The notes under the pieces are model-generated. The model made no database searches. It was not told the DNA's origin and was given only the letters and a program-made list of their open reading frames with translations. This document shows positions 1-9,100 of a stretch of 64,000 nt of DNA, one piece after another. How positions within the stretch are numbered: the stretch's first letter is position 1; every line of letters begins with the position of its first letter. This DNA is from Anaerovibrio sp. RM50. GTDB taxonomy: Bacteria; Bacillota; Negativicutes; Selenomonadales; Selenomonadaceae. The stretch covers positions 74,434 through 138,433 of the forward strand of contig NZ_KK211384.1 in assembly GCF_000622005.1 (NCBI RefSeq). Direction: 5' to 3'. The position numbers and the translations under genes were made by a program.

Positions 1-435
1 GTTCCCGATGACTGCACGGCAGCCCTTTTTATCGGCGATGATGCCCTTAATGTATATCACCACAAGGACAAGGAAAAGTTCTACTATTACGACATGGGGG
101 TGGAGTGGAAGAAGCTCACCGGCCGCTGCATGGTTTACGCAGTGTGGGCTGTTCACAAGGACTTCGCCCTAAATAATCCGGAGGCCTGCAAGCTGCTCCA
201 CGAAAGGCTGTACAAGGGCCTGCGTCACGGCTATGCCCACAAGGCCGATGCCATAAATTCCATTTTGGACGATAAGCCATTTTCCTTCCAACAGCTTGAC
301 GAGTATCTGGAAGTTATCAAGTGGAACCTTACCGAGGAATATCTGGACAATCTCATGGTATTCTACAAATACGCCCATGAAATGGGCCTTATCCCCCGCA
401 TGCCAAAGCTGAAGCTGGCTCAGGTGGACCTGTAA
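1..435 (+). CDS. mqnA: Probable menaquinone biosynthesis protein MqnA (chorismate dehydratase), 3' part only
   Basis: The reading frame is open from the first base, so the gene begins outside the window and only its last 144 codons are seen. The visible part opens with a hydrophobic strand followed by IGDDAL, a motif typical of the periplasmic-binding-like MqnA/MqnD family. It continues with a DMGVEWKKLTGRCMVYAVW stretch that resembles the domain-closing helix of MqnA. MqnA dehydrates chorismate to 3-enolpyruvylbenzoate, the first step of the futalosine route to menaquinone, in the cytoplasm. No other mqn gene lies in the window. A strong terminator follows the stop. The family assignment rests on motif memory, and a related solute-binding fold protein such as MqnD is the main alternative. 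Confidence 0.72.
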   Translation, partial: VPDDCTAALFIGDDALNVYHHKDKEKFYYYDMGVEWKKLTGRCMVYAVWAVHKDFALNNPEACKLLHERLYKGLRHGYAHKADAINSILDDKPFSFQQLDEYLEVIKWNLTEEYLDNLMVFYKYAHEMGLIPRMPKLKLAQVDL

Positions 436-481
436 AATGCTTATGAAGCGGACATGGAATTATTTATATTCATGCATAGAA

Positions 482-526
482 ATACCTAGTGAAAAGACAT
501 TTTTTCTTTACACTGGGTATTTTTTG
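482..526 (+). terminator. Rho-independent terminator after mqnA
   Basis: An 11-bp stem (AATACCTAGTG pairing with CACTGGGTATT, one G-U pair) has a 19-nt loop and is followed directly by TTTTTT. It lies about 45 bases past the mqnA stop. Its 3' arm overlaps the -35 box of the next promoter. Confidence 0.75.
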
Positions 527-537
527 TGTCTATACTT
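508..537 (+). promoter_or_regulatory. Sigma-A-type promoter for the heptosyltransferase pair
   Basis: TTTACA, an 18-base spacer and TATACT are followed about 35 bases later by the GGAGGG ribosome-binding site of the first glycosyltransferase. The -35 box sits inside the 3' arm of the upstream terminator hairpin. The call is from pattern only. Confidence 0.55.
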
Positions 538-572
538 TTATAGTAGAAGTTTGATTTTATGGAGGGAAAAAC

Positions 573-1793
573 ATGCCCGATGAAAATAAAAAGCCTCAAA
601 AAAACTATGTCCGCTTTGACCCCGGCCCCGTCACTTTGGACAGCGGTCTTAAGGGAGTGAAGCTGGATTTTAACTACGGTGCCAGAGTGGTTCTCCCCGA
701 TGATGGGGATTATCATATCCGCCTTACGGATCTGGACACCAGCTCCATTGTTTACGATGCCGATGCCAGAAATGCCCTTGTCACCAGCACCAAGAAATAT
801 TACATAAATTTCCGTGTGGAAATCTGGAAAAATGGCAAGCTGGCCCTTACACACGACCTGAATCTGAAGGGCAAAAATGTTCATATAAAATTTCCCGTAG
901 GCACTTTGGGGGACATTTTGGCCTGGTTCCCATACGCCGAGGAATTCAGAAAGAAGCATAACTGCAATGTATACTGCTCCATGAGTGAGGAAATAGGCCA
1001 GCTCTTTGCCCCGGCCTATCCGAAAATTCACTTCATGAAGCCAGGGGACACACCTCCTAATTGCTATGCTACCTACTATATGGGGATTTTCTTTCCGGCA
1101 GATGACCGCTTTCATCAGCCTACGGATTTTCGTGTAATCGGTCTTGCCCTGAACATTCCCTATATACTGGGCCTTGATGTGGTGGAATGTCGTCCCCTGC
1201 TGACTCCTTCCAAGGAACGCCCTATAAAGGAGCCCTATGTGTGCATTGCCGCCCAGGCCACCAGTCATGCCAAATACTGGAACAATCCAAGTGGCTGGAT
1301 AGAGACCATTGATTTTTTGAAATCCCTTGGCTATCGGGTGCTGTGCATCGACAAGGAAAAATGCCATGGTGGTGGCCGTCATTGGCACACCATCCCATAC
1401 GGCTGTGAGGATTTCACCGGCAGTCTGCCGCTACAGCAACGGGTAGATTTACTGGGCCACGCCGATTTCTTTATCGGCCTTTCCAGCGGACTGGCCTGGC
1501 TGGCCTGGGGAAGCGGCACCCCTGTTATTATGGTTTCCGGCTTTACCCTGCCCTACAACGAATTTTACACCCCTTATCGGGTGATAAATTTCCACGTTTG
1601 CAACGGCTGCTGGACTGACAGCAGCGAGGAATTTAAGCACGCAGATTTCAGCTGGTGCCCCCGTCATGCAGGCACTGAGCGTGAATTTGAATGTACCCGT
1701 TTCATCAGCTCCGGCCAGGTGTGCCAAAACATAATGCGCTTAATGAAGGATTACAGTCTGGATCCAAAAAAGGGAATCACCAGAATCAAATAG
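573..1793 (+). CDS. Autotransporter-type O-heptosyltransferase (GT9-like), copy 1
   Basis: This 406-residue protein resembles the bacterial autotransporter heptosyltransferase (BAHT/TibC) family, which moves heptose from ADP-heptose onto Ser/Thr of autotransporter passenger repeats in the cytoplasm. The N-terminal 100 residues form a beta-rich domain. From residue about 110 there is a GT9-like fold (GTLGDILAWFPYAEEF), with the ADP-sugar half carrying CIAAQAT and later FIGLSSGLAWLAWG. Near the C terminus C343, C346, C362 and C374 form a CxxC-x15-C-x11-C set, matching the iron-binding finger known in TibC-type enzymes. Start: GGAGGG lies 6 bases before the ATG. The next gene is a diverged duplicate 11 bases downstream. 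No autotransporter adhesin is in the window, so the acceptor is unknown. Confidence 0.8.
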   Translation: MPDENKKPQKNYVRFDPGPVTLDSGLKGVKLDFNYGARVVLPDDGDYHIRLTDLDTSSIVYDADARNALVTSTKKYYINFRVEIWKNGKLALTHDLNLKGKNVHIKFPVGTLGDILAWFPYAEEFRKKHNCNVYCSMSEEIGQLFAPAYPKIHFMKPGDTPPNCYATYYMGIFFPADDRFHQPTDFRVIGLALNIPYILGLDVVECRPLLTPSKERPIKEPYVCIAAQATSHAKYWNNPSGWIETIDFLKSLGYRVLCIDKEKCHGGGRHWHTIPYGCEDFTGSLPLQQRVDLLGHADFFIGLSSGLAWLAWGSGTPVIMVSGFTLPYNEFYTPYRVINFHVCNGCWTDSSEEFKHADFSWCPRHAGTEREFECTRFISSGQVCQNIMRLMKDYSLDPKKGITRIK

Positions 1794-1804
1794 GAGGCTA
1801 TTTC

Positions 1805-3043
1805 ATGGACAATAAAGCAAACACACAGGAACCATATATGGTATTTACTCCACCTGCTGTTCCCACCCAGAAAACGGATATGGATGGCCTCACCTATGAT
1901 TTTAATCTTGGACTCAGAGTAAATGTTCCCAAGGGGAACTACAGGGTAGTATTCATCGACCGTGATACCCACCTCACCGTCTACAACGCCCCCATCTCCG
2001 GGGCCATGGCCACCAGCAGCAAGCGTTATTTTGTTAACTTCCGCCTGGAGGTCTGGGAAAATCCCACGGAAGAAGAAAAGAAGCAGCAAACCGGCAAAAT
2101 TGAACCAAAACTTATCTTTGCCCATGATTATAATGCCAAGGGCAAAAAGGTGCTAATGAAATTCGCCGGCCGGGCCCTTGGTGATATGCTGGCCTGGTTT
2201 CCCTACGCTGAGGTCTTTCGCCAGAAGCACCAATGTGAGCTCTATGTGCAGGTGGATGAAAAATACACTGCCATTCTGAAGCCTGCCTACCCCGATATTC
2301 ATTTCATCAAGGGGGACAAGCTGCCGGAGAATTTATACGCCTCATATCACATTGGTCTCTTTGCCCCATGGGATGACCGAAACCTTCAGCCAATGGACTG
2401 GCGGGTGGTAGGGTTACAGGCCCATGCCGCCTATATGTTGGGGCTTCCTCCAAAGGAAGAAAGGGTAAAGCTTCTGCCTTCCAAAAAAGCCAAAAAATTT
2501 CAGTCAAAAGAGCCATACGTGTGCATAGCCACCCAGGCCACTGCCCAGTCAAAATACTGGAACAATGCCAATGGCTGGATTTACATCATTGATTATCTGA
2601 AAAAGCAGGGCTACCGTGTGCTTTGTGTGGACAGGGACAAGATTACAGTAAATGGCATTTACGGCAATGCCATCCCCTACGGGGCCGAGGACTTCACTGG
2701 AAACCGTTCATTGCAGGAGCGCATTGATTTAATATCCGGGGCCAAATTCTTTATAGGACTCCCCAGCGGCCTATCCTGGCTGGCCTGGGGCTGCAATGTG
2801 CCCGTGGTAATGATTGTGGGCTTCACTGCCCCTGGCACTGAGTTTTATACTCCATATAGGGTTCAGCAGTTCCACACCTGCCACAGCTGTGGCAATGACC
2901 AACGTAATGAGCACAATTATGACGACTTCGGAGCATGCCCACACCATCGTGGCACAGAAAGGGAATATGAATGTACCCGCTGCATCTCCCCTGAATATGT
3001 GCAAAGCGTAATTGACCGATTAAGAAAGGATTTAAACATATAA
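1805..3043 (+). CDS. Autotransporter-type O-heptosyltransferase (GT9-like), copy 2
   Basis: This 412-residue protein has the same architecture as its upstream neighbour: an N-terminal beta-rich domain (YDFNLGLRVNVP), GRALGDMLAWFPYAEVF at the start of the glycosyltransferase fold, CIATQATAQSKYWNN, and FIGLPSGLSWLAWG. The cysteine finger is kept (C359, C362, C378, C390, plus an extra C393). The open frame extends upstream into the previous gene, but TAGGAGG just before the ATG at this start decides it. The two copies sit in one operon and look like a tandem duplication that has diverged, perhaps toward different acceptors or hetero-oligomers (inference). The stop codon lies at the left edge of a structured repeat. 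Confidence 0.8.
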   Translation: MDNKANTQEPYMVFTPPAVPTQKTDMDGLTYDFNLGLRVNVPKGNYRVVFIDRDTHLTVYNAPISGAMATSSKRYFVNFRLEVWENPTEEEKKQQTGKIEPKLIFAHDYNAKGKKVLMKFAGRALGDMLAWFPYAEVFRQKHQCELYVQVDEKYTAILKPAYPDIHFIKGDKLPENLYASYHIGLFAPWDDRNLQPMDWRVVGLQAHAAYMLGLPPKEERVKLLPSKKAKKFQSKEPYVCIATQATAQSKYWNNANGWIYIIDYLKKQGYRVLCVDRDKITVNGIYGNAIPYGAEDFTGNRSLQERIDLISGAKFFIGLPSGLSWLAWGCNVPVVMIVGFTAPGTEFYTPYRVQQFHTCHSCGNDQRNEHNYDDFGACPHHRGTEREYECTRCISPEYVQSVIDRLRKDLNI

Positions 3044-3214
3044 CGAGCTTTAAGATGTCCCCCACCTCTTTAGGTGGGGGAAAACAAACTACAACAGCTG
3101 GCGAGCATATCTCCCAGCTCGTTGCGACACGAACGAAGTGAGTTAGTCCTTTAGGGAAACGCTAATTGGAAGATTTTTCTTCTAAAGAAGAAAAATTTGA
3201 ACAATGGCGTTATA
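3039..3214 (+). repeat. Structured repeat, copy 1 (long form, with a 32-nt insert)
   Basis: This is the same element as at 5907-6052 and, inverted, at 55901-56045. It contains, in order: ATAACGAGCT; a perfect 9-bp hairpin (CCCCCACCT/AGGTGGGGG); a second stem (AGCTGG-GAG with CTC-CCAGCT) ending in AGCTCGTT, which can also pair with the leading AACGAGCT; and a third long hairpin with outer arms AACGC/GCGTT around an 11-bp ATTTTTCTTCT/AGAAGAAAAAT stem. Only this copy has 32 extra bases, at 3125-3156, exactly between the second and third hairpins. Its left edge overlaps the stop codon of the heptosyltransferase. No transposase is present. Confidence 0.85.
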
Positions 3215-3228
3215 ATTTAATAAAAGAC

Positions 3229-3286
3229 AAAACCACCGTCAATACATTGATAAGCTATCATGCAGTGACAGTGGTTTTATTTTATT
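3229..3286 (+). terminator. Terminator between convergent genes
   Basis: AAAACCACCGTCA pairs with TGACAGTGGTTTT (one mismatch), followed by ATTTTATT on the plus strand. It ends the heptosyltransferase operon. The opposite strand also has a T-rich tail, so it may serve the convergent DUF3298 gene as well. Confidence 0.7.
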
Positions 3287-3306
3287 GCCATTATTCTTTT
3301 AAAAAA

Positions 3307-4170
3307 TTATCCTTTTGCTCTGGTGCCGTAGAAAACGTATTTATTGTTAAACAGCTTGAAATACTTTTTATAAGGCAGCTTCACTTCCAGGGTTCCCATG
3401 GCATAAGGACCAATGGCGTAGTTGCCAAAATAAACGATAAAATCGTCCTCAGTCATACCGTACTGGAGAGAACCATCCTTTATCATCTGCTTTATGTCCT
3501 TCAATGCCTCTGCTTTGTCAGGCATACTGGATTTTGGCTCAATCTGGCTTTCCGTCTCCTCCACGATGATTTCTGCCAGACCGTCAGTGGTCTTGAAAAT
3601 ATCATTGAGCTTCAGTTCCTTGCCGGTATTGGAATCAAATACATGGGCCTTATAGTAGAACACTGGATGGGCACCACCCAAGTATATAAATTCCCCGCCT
3701 ACACAGCTGAATACGGCGGAATCTGCCCTCAGTCCGCTGTAGCTAAGCTCATAGCTGTAGAGAGGCCCGCTGTTTTCCTTGTACCAGTCATGGTTTTTAC
3801 TCTGTTCATACTGTTCAACAAGGTCAGGCTCCCACTGGTACATCATGCGGCGCATATAGCTCCAGTTATCTGCCGACAGTTTTTCCAGAGACTCCTGCAG
3901 TTTAGGGAAATCATTGGCAAATGCCGGGTCAAGGTTAACCTCATAAGTAGAAGCCTCCATCAAAACCCTGCCATCATGGTTAATCTGGGACCGCTGGATA
4001 CTGGAACCGTAAGCAAGAGGATGGCTGAACGGAATCCCCCCCGGTGTACTCAAATCCCCCGGCTCCTCACAAGCCATAGCCATACCAGTATAGCTGTAAT
4101 CGCTGGTGATTGGTGCCACCAACCCCAGAGCCAGCACAGCAGTGCCTGCCGCCAGCACCTTTTTCCACAT
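3307..4170 (-). CDS. Secreted DUF3298 (RsiV-like C-terminal domain) protein
   Basis: The protein has 287 residues. Residues 1-33 form a signal peptide (MWKKVLAAGTAVLALGL, then a small-residue cleavage region near AMA). The rest is extracytoplasmic. Residues 75-180 resemble the DUF4163/PdaC-like region, and residues 180-287 a DUF3298 domain with FIYLGGAHP, DSNTGKELKLNDIF and VYFGNYAIGPYAMGTLEVKLPY, all typical of that family. Such proteins are periplasmic or surface proteins of unclear role; in RsiV the domain binds lysozyme. No sigma-factor partner is adjacent and there is no membrane anchor beyond the signal peptide, so an anti-sigma role is not supported. GGAGGGATTTTT precedes the ATG. Confidence 0.7.
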   Translation of the reverse strand: MWKKVLAAGTAVLALGLVAPITSDYSYTGMAMACEEPGDLSTPGGIPFSHPLAYGSSIQRSQINHDGRVLMEASTYEVNLDPAFANDFPKLQESLEKLSADNWSYMRRMMYQWEPDLVEQYEQSKNHDWYKENSGPLYSYELSYSGLRADSAVFSCVGGEFIYLGGAHPVFYYKAHVFDSNTGKELKLNDIFKTTDGLAEIIVEETESQIEPKSSMPDKAEALKDIKQMIKDGSLQYGMTEDDFIVYFGNYAIGPYAMGTLEVKLPYKKYFKLFNNKYVFYGTRAKG

Positions 4171-4292
4171 AAAAATCCCTCCATTTCGAAAAATTATAAT
4201 GCCCGTTGACTACCCCATCAGATAGTCTTCTCTGCCACCATAATATACGAAGTAAAGGGATTTTGCTACTTAAAATTATATTAAAATATCCT

Positions 4293-5849
4293 TTAAATTA
4301 TCTTAGTGGTCCAGCCCTCAATATTCCACACCGAATCCACCCAGTCCTCATAGAATTCCGGCTCATGGGAAACCAGCAAAATAGTTCCCTTGTACTCCTT
4401 AAGGGCCCTCTTCAGCTCTGCCTTGGCGTCCACATCCAGATGGTTGGTTGGCTCGTCCAGCACCAGCAGATTTACCGGCTTTTGCATAATCTTGCACAGG
4501 CGCACCTTGGCTGCCTCGCCGCCGGAGAGAACCATCATTTTGGAGGTAATATGCTCATTGGTGAGACCGCAGGCTGCCAGAGCCGCTCTCACCTCAAACT
4601 CCGTCATACCAGGATATTCCTGCCAGATTTCCTCAATGGCGGTATTGTCATTGCCCTTGGTGGATTCCTGCTCGAAATAACCCGGAGTAACGAATTCCCC
4701 CAGCTCAATATTGCCGGAAATTGGCTTAATCATGCCAAGAAGGGTCTTTAGCAGAGTAGTTTTTCCAAGGCCGTTTACACCCCGAAGGGCCACCTTCTTA
4801 CCACGCTCCAGCTGCAAGTCCACAGGATTTGTAAGGGGAGTATCATAACCCAAAATCAGACGCTTGGCCTCAATTACAAAACGGCTTGGAGTTCTGTCCA
4901 TCTGAAATTTAAAATGAGGCTTTGGCTTTTCCGTGCGCTTTTCCAATACCTCCATCTTGTCCAGCTTCTTCTGGCGGGAATTGGCCATACCACGGGTGGC
5001 AACTCTGGCCTTGTTTCTTTGAATAAAATCCTTTTCACGGGCGATTTCAGCCTGCTGCCGCTCGTAGGCCGCATCCTCCTGACGACGCTTGATGGCATAC
5101 ATCTCCTGGAATTTCTCATAACTGCCGGTGTAACGGGTAAGACTGGCATTTTCCACGTGATAAATAACATTGGTCACCGCGTTTAGGAAAGGCACATCAT
5201 GTGAAACCAGAATAAAGGCATTTTCATAGCCCTGAAGATAGGTCTTCAGCCATTCAATATGCTCCACATCCAAATAGTTGGTAGGCTCGTCCAATATGAG
5301 AATATCCGGGCTCTGCAAGAGCAGCTTGGTAAGAAGTACCTTGGTGCGCTGACCGCCGGAAAGCTCATCCACCATACGGTCGAGACCAATGTCACGAAGA
5401 CCCAGTCCCCCGGCCACTTCCTCAATCTTGCTGTCCAAGGTGTAGAAGCTGTGGGCATCAAGGATTTCCTGAATCTCTCCCGCATCACTTAACAGCTTTT
5501 CCATATCCTCCGGTGAAGCCTCACCCATTTTGTCATAGCAGGACTGCATTTCTGCCTCCAGCTTGTACATTTCATCAAAGGCGGTTTTCAGCACATCACG
5601 GATAGTCATCCCCGCCTTCAAAACAGCATGCTGATCAAGATAGCCGGAGGTAACACGCTTGGCCCATTCCACTTTTCCCTCATCAGGAGTCATCTGTCCT
5701 GTAATAATAGACAAAAAGGTGGACTTGCCCTCGCCGTTGGCCCCCACCAAAGCAACGTGCTCCCCCTTCAGCAGGCGGAAGCTCACATCCTCAAATATAG
5801 TTCTTGCCCCAAAGCCGTGGGACATTCTTTCCACATTAACAATACTCAA
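4293..5849 (-). CDS. ABC-F family ATPase (translation factor/antibiotic resistance type)
   Basis: This is a soluble 518-residue protein with two ABC cassettes and no membrane segments. Cassette 1 has GANGEGKS (about residue 36), signature LSGGQ and ILDEPTNYLD. Cassette 2 has GVNGLGKT, LSGGE and VLDEPTNHLD. Between them lies a charged linker (about residues 240-310, rich in R, Q, E and K), as in ABC-F proteins that act on the ribosomal E site. The start codon is TTG, placed 8 bases after AAGGAG; no ATG fits the domain better. The subfamily (Uup, YdiF or resistance-type) cannot be settled. It stands alone, with a structured repeat just upstream and its own intergenic space. Confidence 0.88.
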   Translation of the reverse strand: MSIVNVERMSHGFGARTIFEDVSFRLLKGEHVALVGANGEGKSTFLSIITGQMTPDEGKVEWAKRVTSGYLDQHAVLKAGMTIRDVLKTAFDEMYKLEAEMQSCYDKMGEASPEDMEKLLSDAGEIQEILDAHSFYTLDSKIEEVAGGLGLRDIGLDRMVDELSGGQRTKVLLTKLLLQSPDILILDEPTNYLDVEHIEWLKTYLQGYENAFILVSHDVPFLNAVTNVIYHVENASLTRYTGSYEKFQEMYAIKRRQEDAAYERQQAEIAREKDFIQRNKARVATRGMANSRQKKLDKMEVLEKRTEKPKPHFKFQMDRTPSRFVIEAKRLILGYDTPLTNPVDLQLERGKKVALRGVNGLGKTTLLKTLLGMIKPISGNIELGEFVTPGYFEQESTKGNDNTAIEEIWQEYPGMTEFEVRAALAACGLTNEHITSKMMVLSGGEAAKVRLCKIMQKPVNLLVLDEPTNHLDVDAKAELKRALKEYKGTILLVSHEPEFYEDWVDSVWNIEGWTTKII

Positions 5850-5906
5850 ATTCTTGTCTCCTTAATAATCGCAACTTAACCAATCTGTCATTTTTCGAAC
5901 TGTCTA

Positions 5907-6052
5907 TTATAACGAGCTTTCAGATGTCCCCCACCTCTTTAGGTGGGGGAAAACAAACTACAACAGCTGGCGAGCATATCTCCCAGCTCGTTGAAACGCT
6001 AATTGGAAGATTTTTCTTCTAAAGAAGAAAAATTTGAACAATGGCGTTATAA
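5907..6052 (+). repeat. Structured repeat, copy 2 (short form)
   Basis: This 146-bp element has perfect 8-bp terminal inverted repeats, TTATAACG at the left and CGTTATAA at the right. Inside are the same three hairpins as in the copy at 3039-3214, without the 32-nt insert. It differs from the inverted copy at 55901-56045 at only about four positions. It lies between the end of the RND pump gene and the start of the ABC-F gene. Its AT-rich third hairpin could end transcription from either side. Confidence 0.85.
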
Positions 6053-6103
6053 AAAACTCAGGCTCTATCATACCAAAAAATCATTGATTTGGCCACCGAA
6101 AGA

Positions 6104-9100
6104 TTAGCTGCTTTGTTCCTCTTTTCCACCCCATGGACTTCTTCTGCAAATCCCCTCAAACCACGTACTGGCAGGATGATTTTCAAAGAACATAAAGATT
6201 ATCGGAATAATCAGCAGTGTGAAAATGGTGGAAGACAGCAGACCGCCAATAATAACCCATGCCATACTTACCCTGGTCTCCGCCCCTTCGGACATAGCAA
6301 GAGCCGTTGGCATCATGCCCACTACCATAGTAATGGTGGTCATCATTATTGGCTTAAGACGGACCTTTCCCGCCTCCACAATGGCCTCATAGGCGCTGTA
6401 GCCCCGGCTTTGTAAGGTCATGGTATAGTCCAGCAAAAGAGTACCATTCTTGGCAACCACACCGTCCATAACCAGTATACCGATCATGGAATAAAGATTA
6501 AGCGTATTGTTGGTAAACAGCAAAAAGAGTACGGCACCAATAATGCCCAGTGGCAGGGAAAACATTCTGATAAATGGCGTAATTAACGACTCGTAAAGCA
6601 CTGCCAACAACATATAAATCAGCACCATGGCCATAATAAGGGCCATAAAAAGCTGCTGGAAGGAATCGTCCATTTTATCGGACTGACCGGTGAATCTATA
6701 GGTCACGCCCTCCCCCAAGTCCACGTTTTTCAAGGCCTTTCTTACATCCTGAAGCACTTCATTTAACGGTCTGTCCCCCGCATTGGCAAAAATGGTAATG
6801 GACCGCTGCTTGTCGACCCGTCGGATTCTAACTGGGCCTGTGGCGTATTTCATATTAGTAACATCACCAATAAACATGGTTTTTCCGTTCACGTCAATGG
6901 GAATGGAGGCCACATCCGAGGCCTTGAATCCATCGGCCCCCTTAAAACGCACGTTAATATCCGTGTCCTGATTATTGTTCAGTGGGTCATTGCTGATATT
7001 TCCCGCCTTTTTTCCTGAAATTGCTGAGGAAATGGCATCATCCACATCTCCCACGGAAACCCCCATGGCCCGAATTTTATCCCGGTCCATGGTAAGCCGT
7101 AGCTCCGGTGATCCCTCCACGTAGGAGGAGGCCACATCTGTAATGCCCTGAACCTTGGTGTTCAGCACATCCTTTACCTTGTTTGCAGCTGCCACCAGCT
7201 TTTCATTGTCCATACTGCGAAGCTCAATGCGCACCGCACCGCCGCCCCGCATTCCACCGCCGGACACACCGGCCACAGAGGTCTGGGTTTCTGCTACGCG
7301 AATAGTGGCATCATCAATCCCCATGCTGAAGGCCCGCATTTCGTCCGCCACTTCCCATACACTGCGGCTGCGATCCCCCCAGTCCTTCAGCTCTACTCTG
7401 ATACGCCCCTCGTTGGAGCTGCTGCCTCCGGCGTTGGCCAGATAATGCTTCACCTCGGGGATAGTGTCCAGCTTTTTCTCTATCCTGGTAATAACCTTAT
7501 GGGTTTCATCTGCAGTATAGCTAACCGGCATTTCCACAAACATCTGGAAGCTGCCCTCATCGGTGCGGGGCATAAATTCTGCCCCCACAGCCCCCAATGG
7601 TATCAGGGCCACGGAACCAATAAACAGGGCCAAAGCCCCCAAAAGCAGCTTTTTCTGATTGGCAAAGCTCTTTTTCAAAAGCTCCTCATACTTAGCAACG
7701 GCCCTTTCCTCCAGCCTGTCCATAAATTCCCACAGTTTTTTCCTGGAAGGGTGATAGCCCTTACGATAGAACTTTGAGGCCAGCATTGGTGTAAGGGTAA
7801 AGGATACAAAAAGGGAAAACATCCCTGCAAATACAATAGTAAGGCCGAACTGGCGGAAGAACTGCCCCGTCATGCCGGACATAAAAGCGATTGGCAAAAA
7901 GGTCACCGCATCGCACAGGGTAATGGCCACTGCCGCCATACCGATTTCCATTCGGCCATTTTCCGCCGCCTCATCAGGAGCCTCCCCCATTTTAAGATGG
8001 CGTATAATATTTTCCAAAACAACAACGGAATCATCCACCAATATACCAATACAAAGGGTCATACCCATCAGTGACATCATGTTAAAGGTAAATCCTGCAG
8101 AATACATCACGAAAAATGTAGCTATCAAGGAAGTTGGAATAGCCACCATAACCGCCGCCATGGAACGCCAGCCCCGCAAAAACAGGAACAGCACCAGGCC
8201 GGTGGTAATAAGTCCCTCAATGAGAGTGCCCAAGGTATTATTTAAGGAACTTCGCACATAATCCGCATCATTGCTGGTAACAGTAAACTGGTAATCGGGA
8301 TTTTCCCGGCGGATTTTTTCCAGTTTTCTTTCGATATTGTCCGCAGTTTCCACCACATTGGCGTCACTATTTTTGAAGATAAGCATCATCACCGAGGATT
8401 TGCCGTTAAATTCCCCATAACGGTTCACCCGGGCATTCTGATGTCGCACAGAGGCCACTGAAGTAAGTGGAATCAATGCCTTGTTGGAATTCTGAACAAA
8501 TATTTTTTCAATATCCGAGGCCTTTTCATACTGGGCCACCGCCCTTACATCGGACTTGTATTTATCCGTATATATGGTGCCCGATGGCAGCAGCTTGTTT
8601 TCCTTTTTGATGGCCGTCACAATATCATTGAGGTTCAGCTTGTAGGCCGCCATCTTGTCCTTGTCCACCTCAACGGCCACTTCCTTGTCCAGACCGCCGA
8701 AGACCTCTATTTCAGACACGCCCCCCGCCTGCTGCAGCTCGTCAGCAAATACTTTGTCCACCTTGGAATACATATCCGACATGGAATGCTCCGAGGTTAC
8801 TGCCACTTCCACAATAGGCTCGTCATTATCGTCACGCTTTATAACCACCGGCTCATCCGCTTCATCTGGCAGATTGTACCTTATGGCCTCCACCTTCTTG
8901 GTGGCATCAATGGCGGCGCTATCCGCATCTGCATCAAACTCCAGCTCCACAGTAACTCTGGCCCGCTCATACTGGGCAGTGGATTGAATATTTTTAACAT
9001 TGGAAAGGGAGGACAGGGCCTCCTCCACAGGCTTTACCACCTGCTGCTCCACAGACTCCGCACTGGCACCGGGATATTTCACCATTACCGTAATATAGGG

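Noticed and set aside
486-1388. Minus-strand open frame of 300 codons under the first heptosyltransferase
   Set aside because: Composition and lack of any recognisable motif mark it as an antisense shadow; the plus-strand gene has clear family motifs.
3039-3214. IS200/IS605 element or CRISPR-like array
   Set aside because: The C-rich hairpin recalls IS200/IS605 ends, but there is no tnpA or tnpB and the ends are inverted repeats. There are only three dispersed copies and no spacers, so it is neither a complete IS nor a CRISPR array.
3307-4170. Anti-sigma factor RsiV
   Set aside because: The C-terminal domain is RsiV-like, but there is a signal peptide rather than a membrane anchor with a cytoplasmic domain, and no sigma factor gene is adjacent.
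3166-4209. Plus-strand open frame of 347 codons
   Set aside because: It starts inside the structured repeat and runs antisense through the DUF3298 gene, which has a signal peptide, domain match and ribosome-binding site on the other strand.
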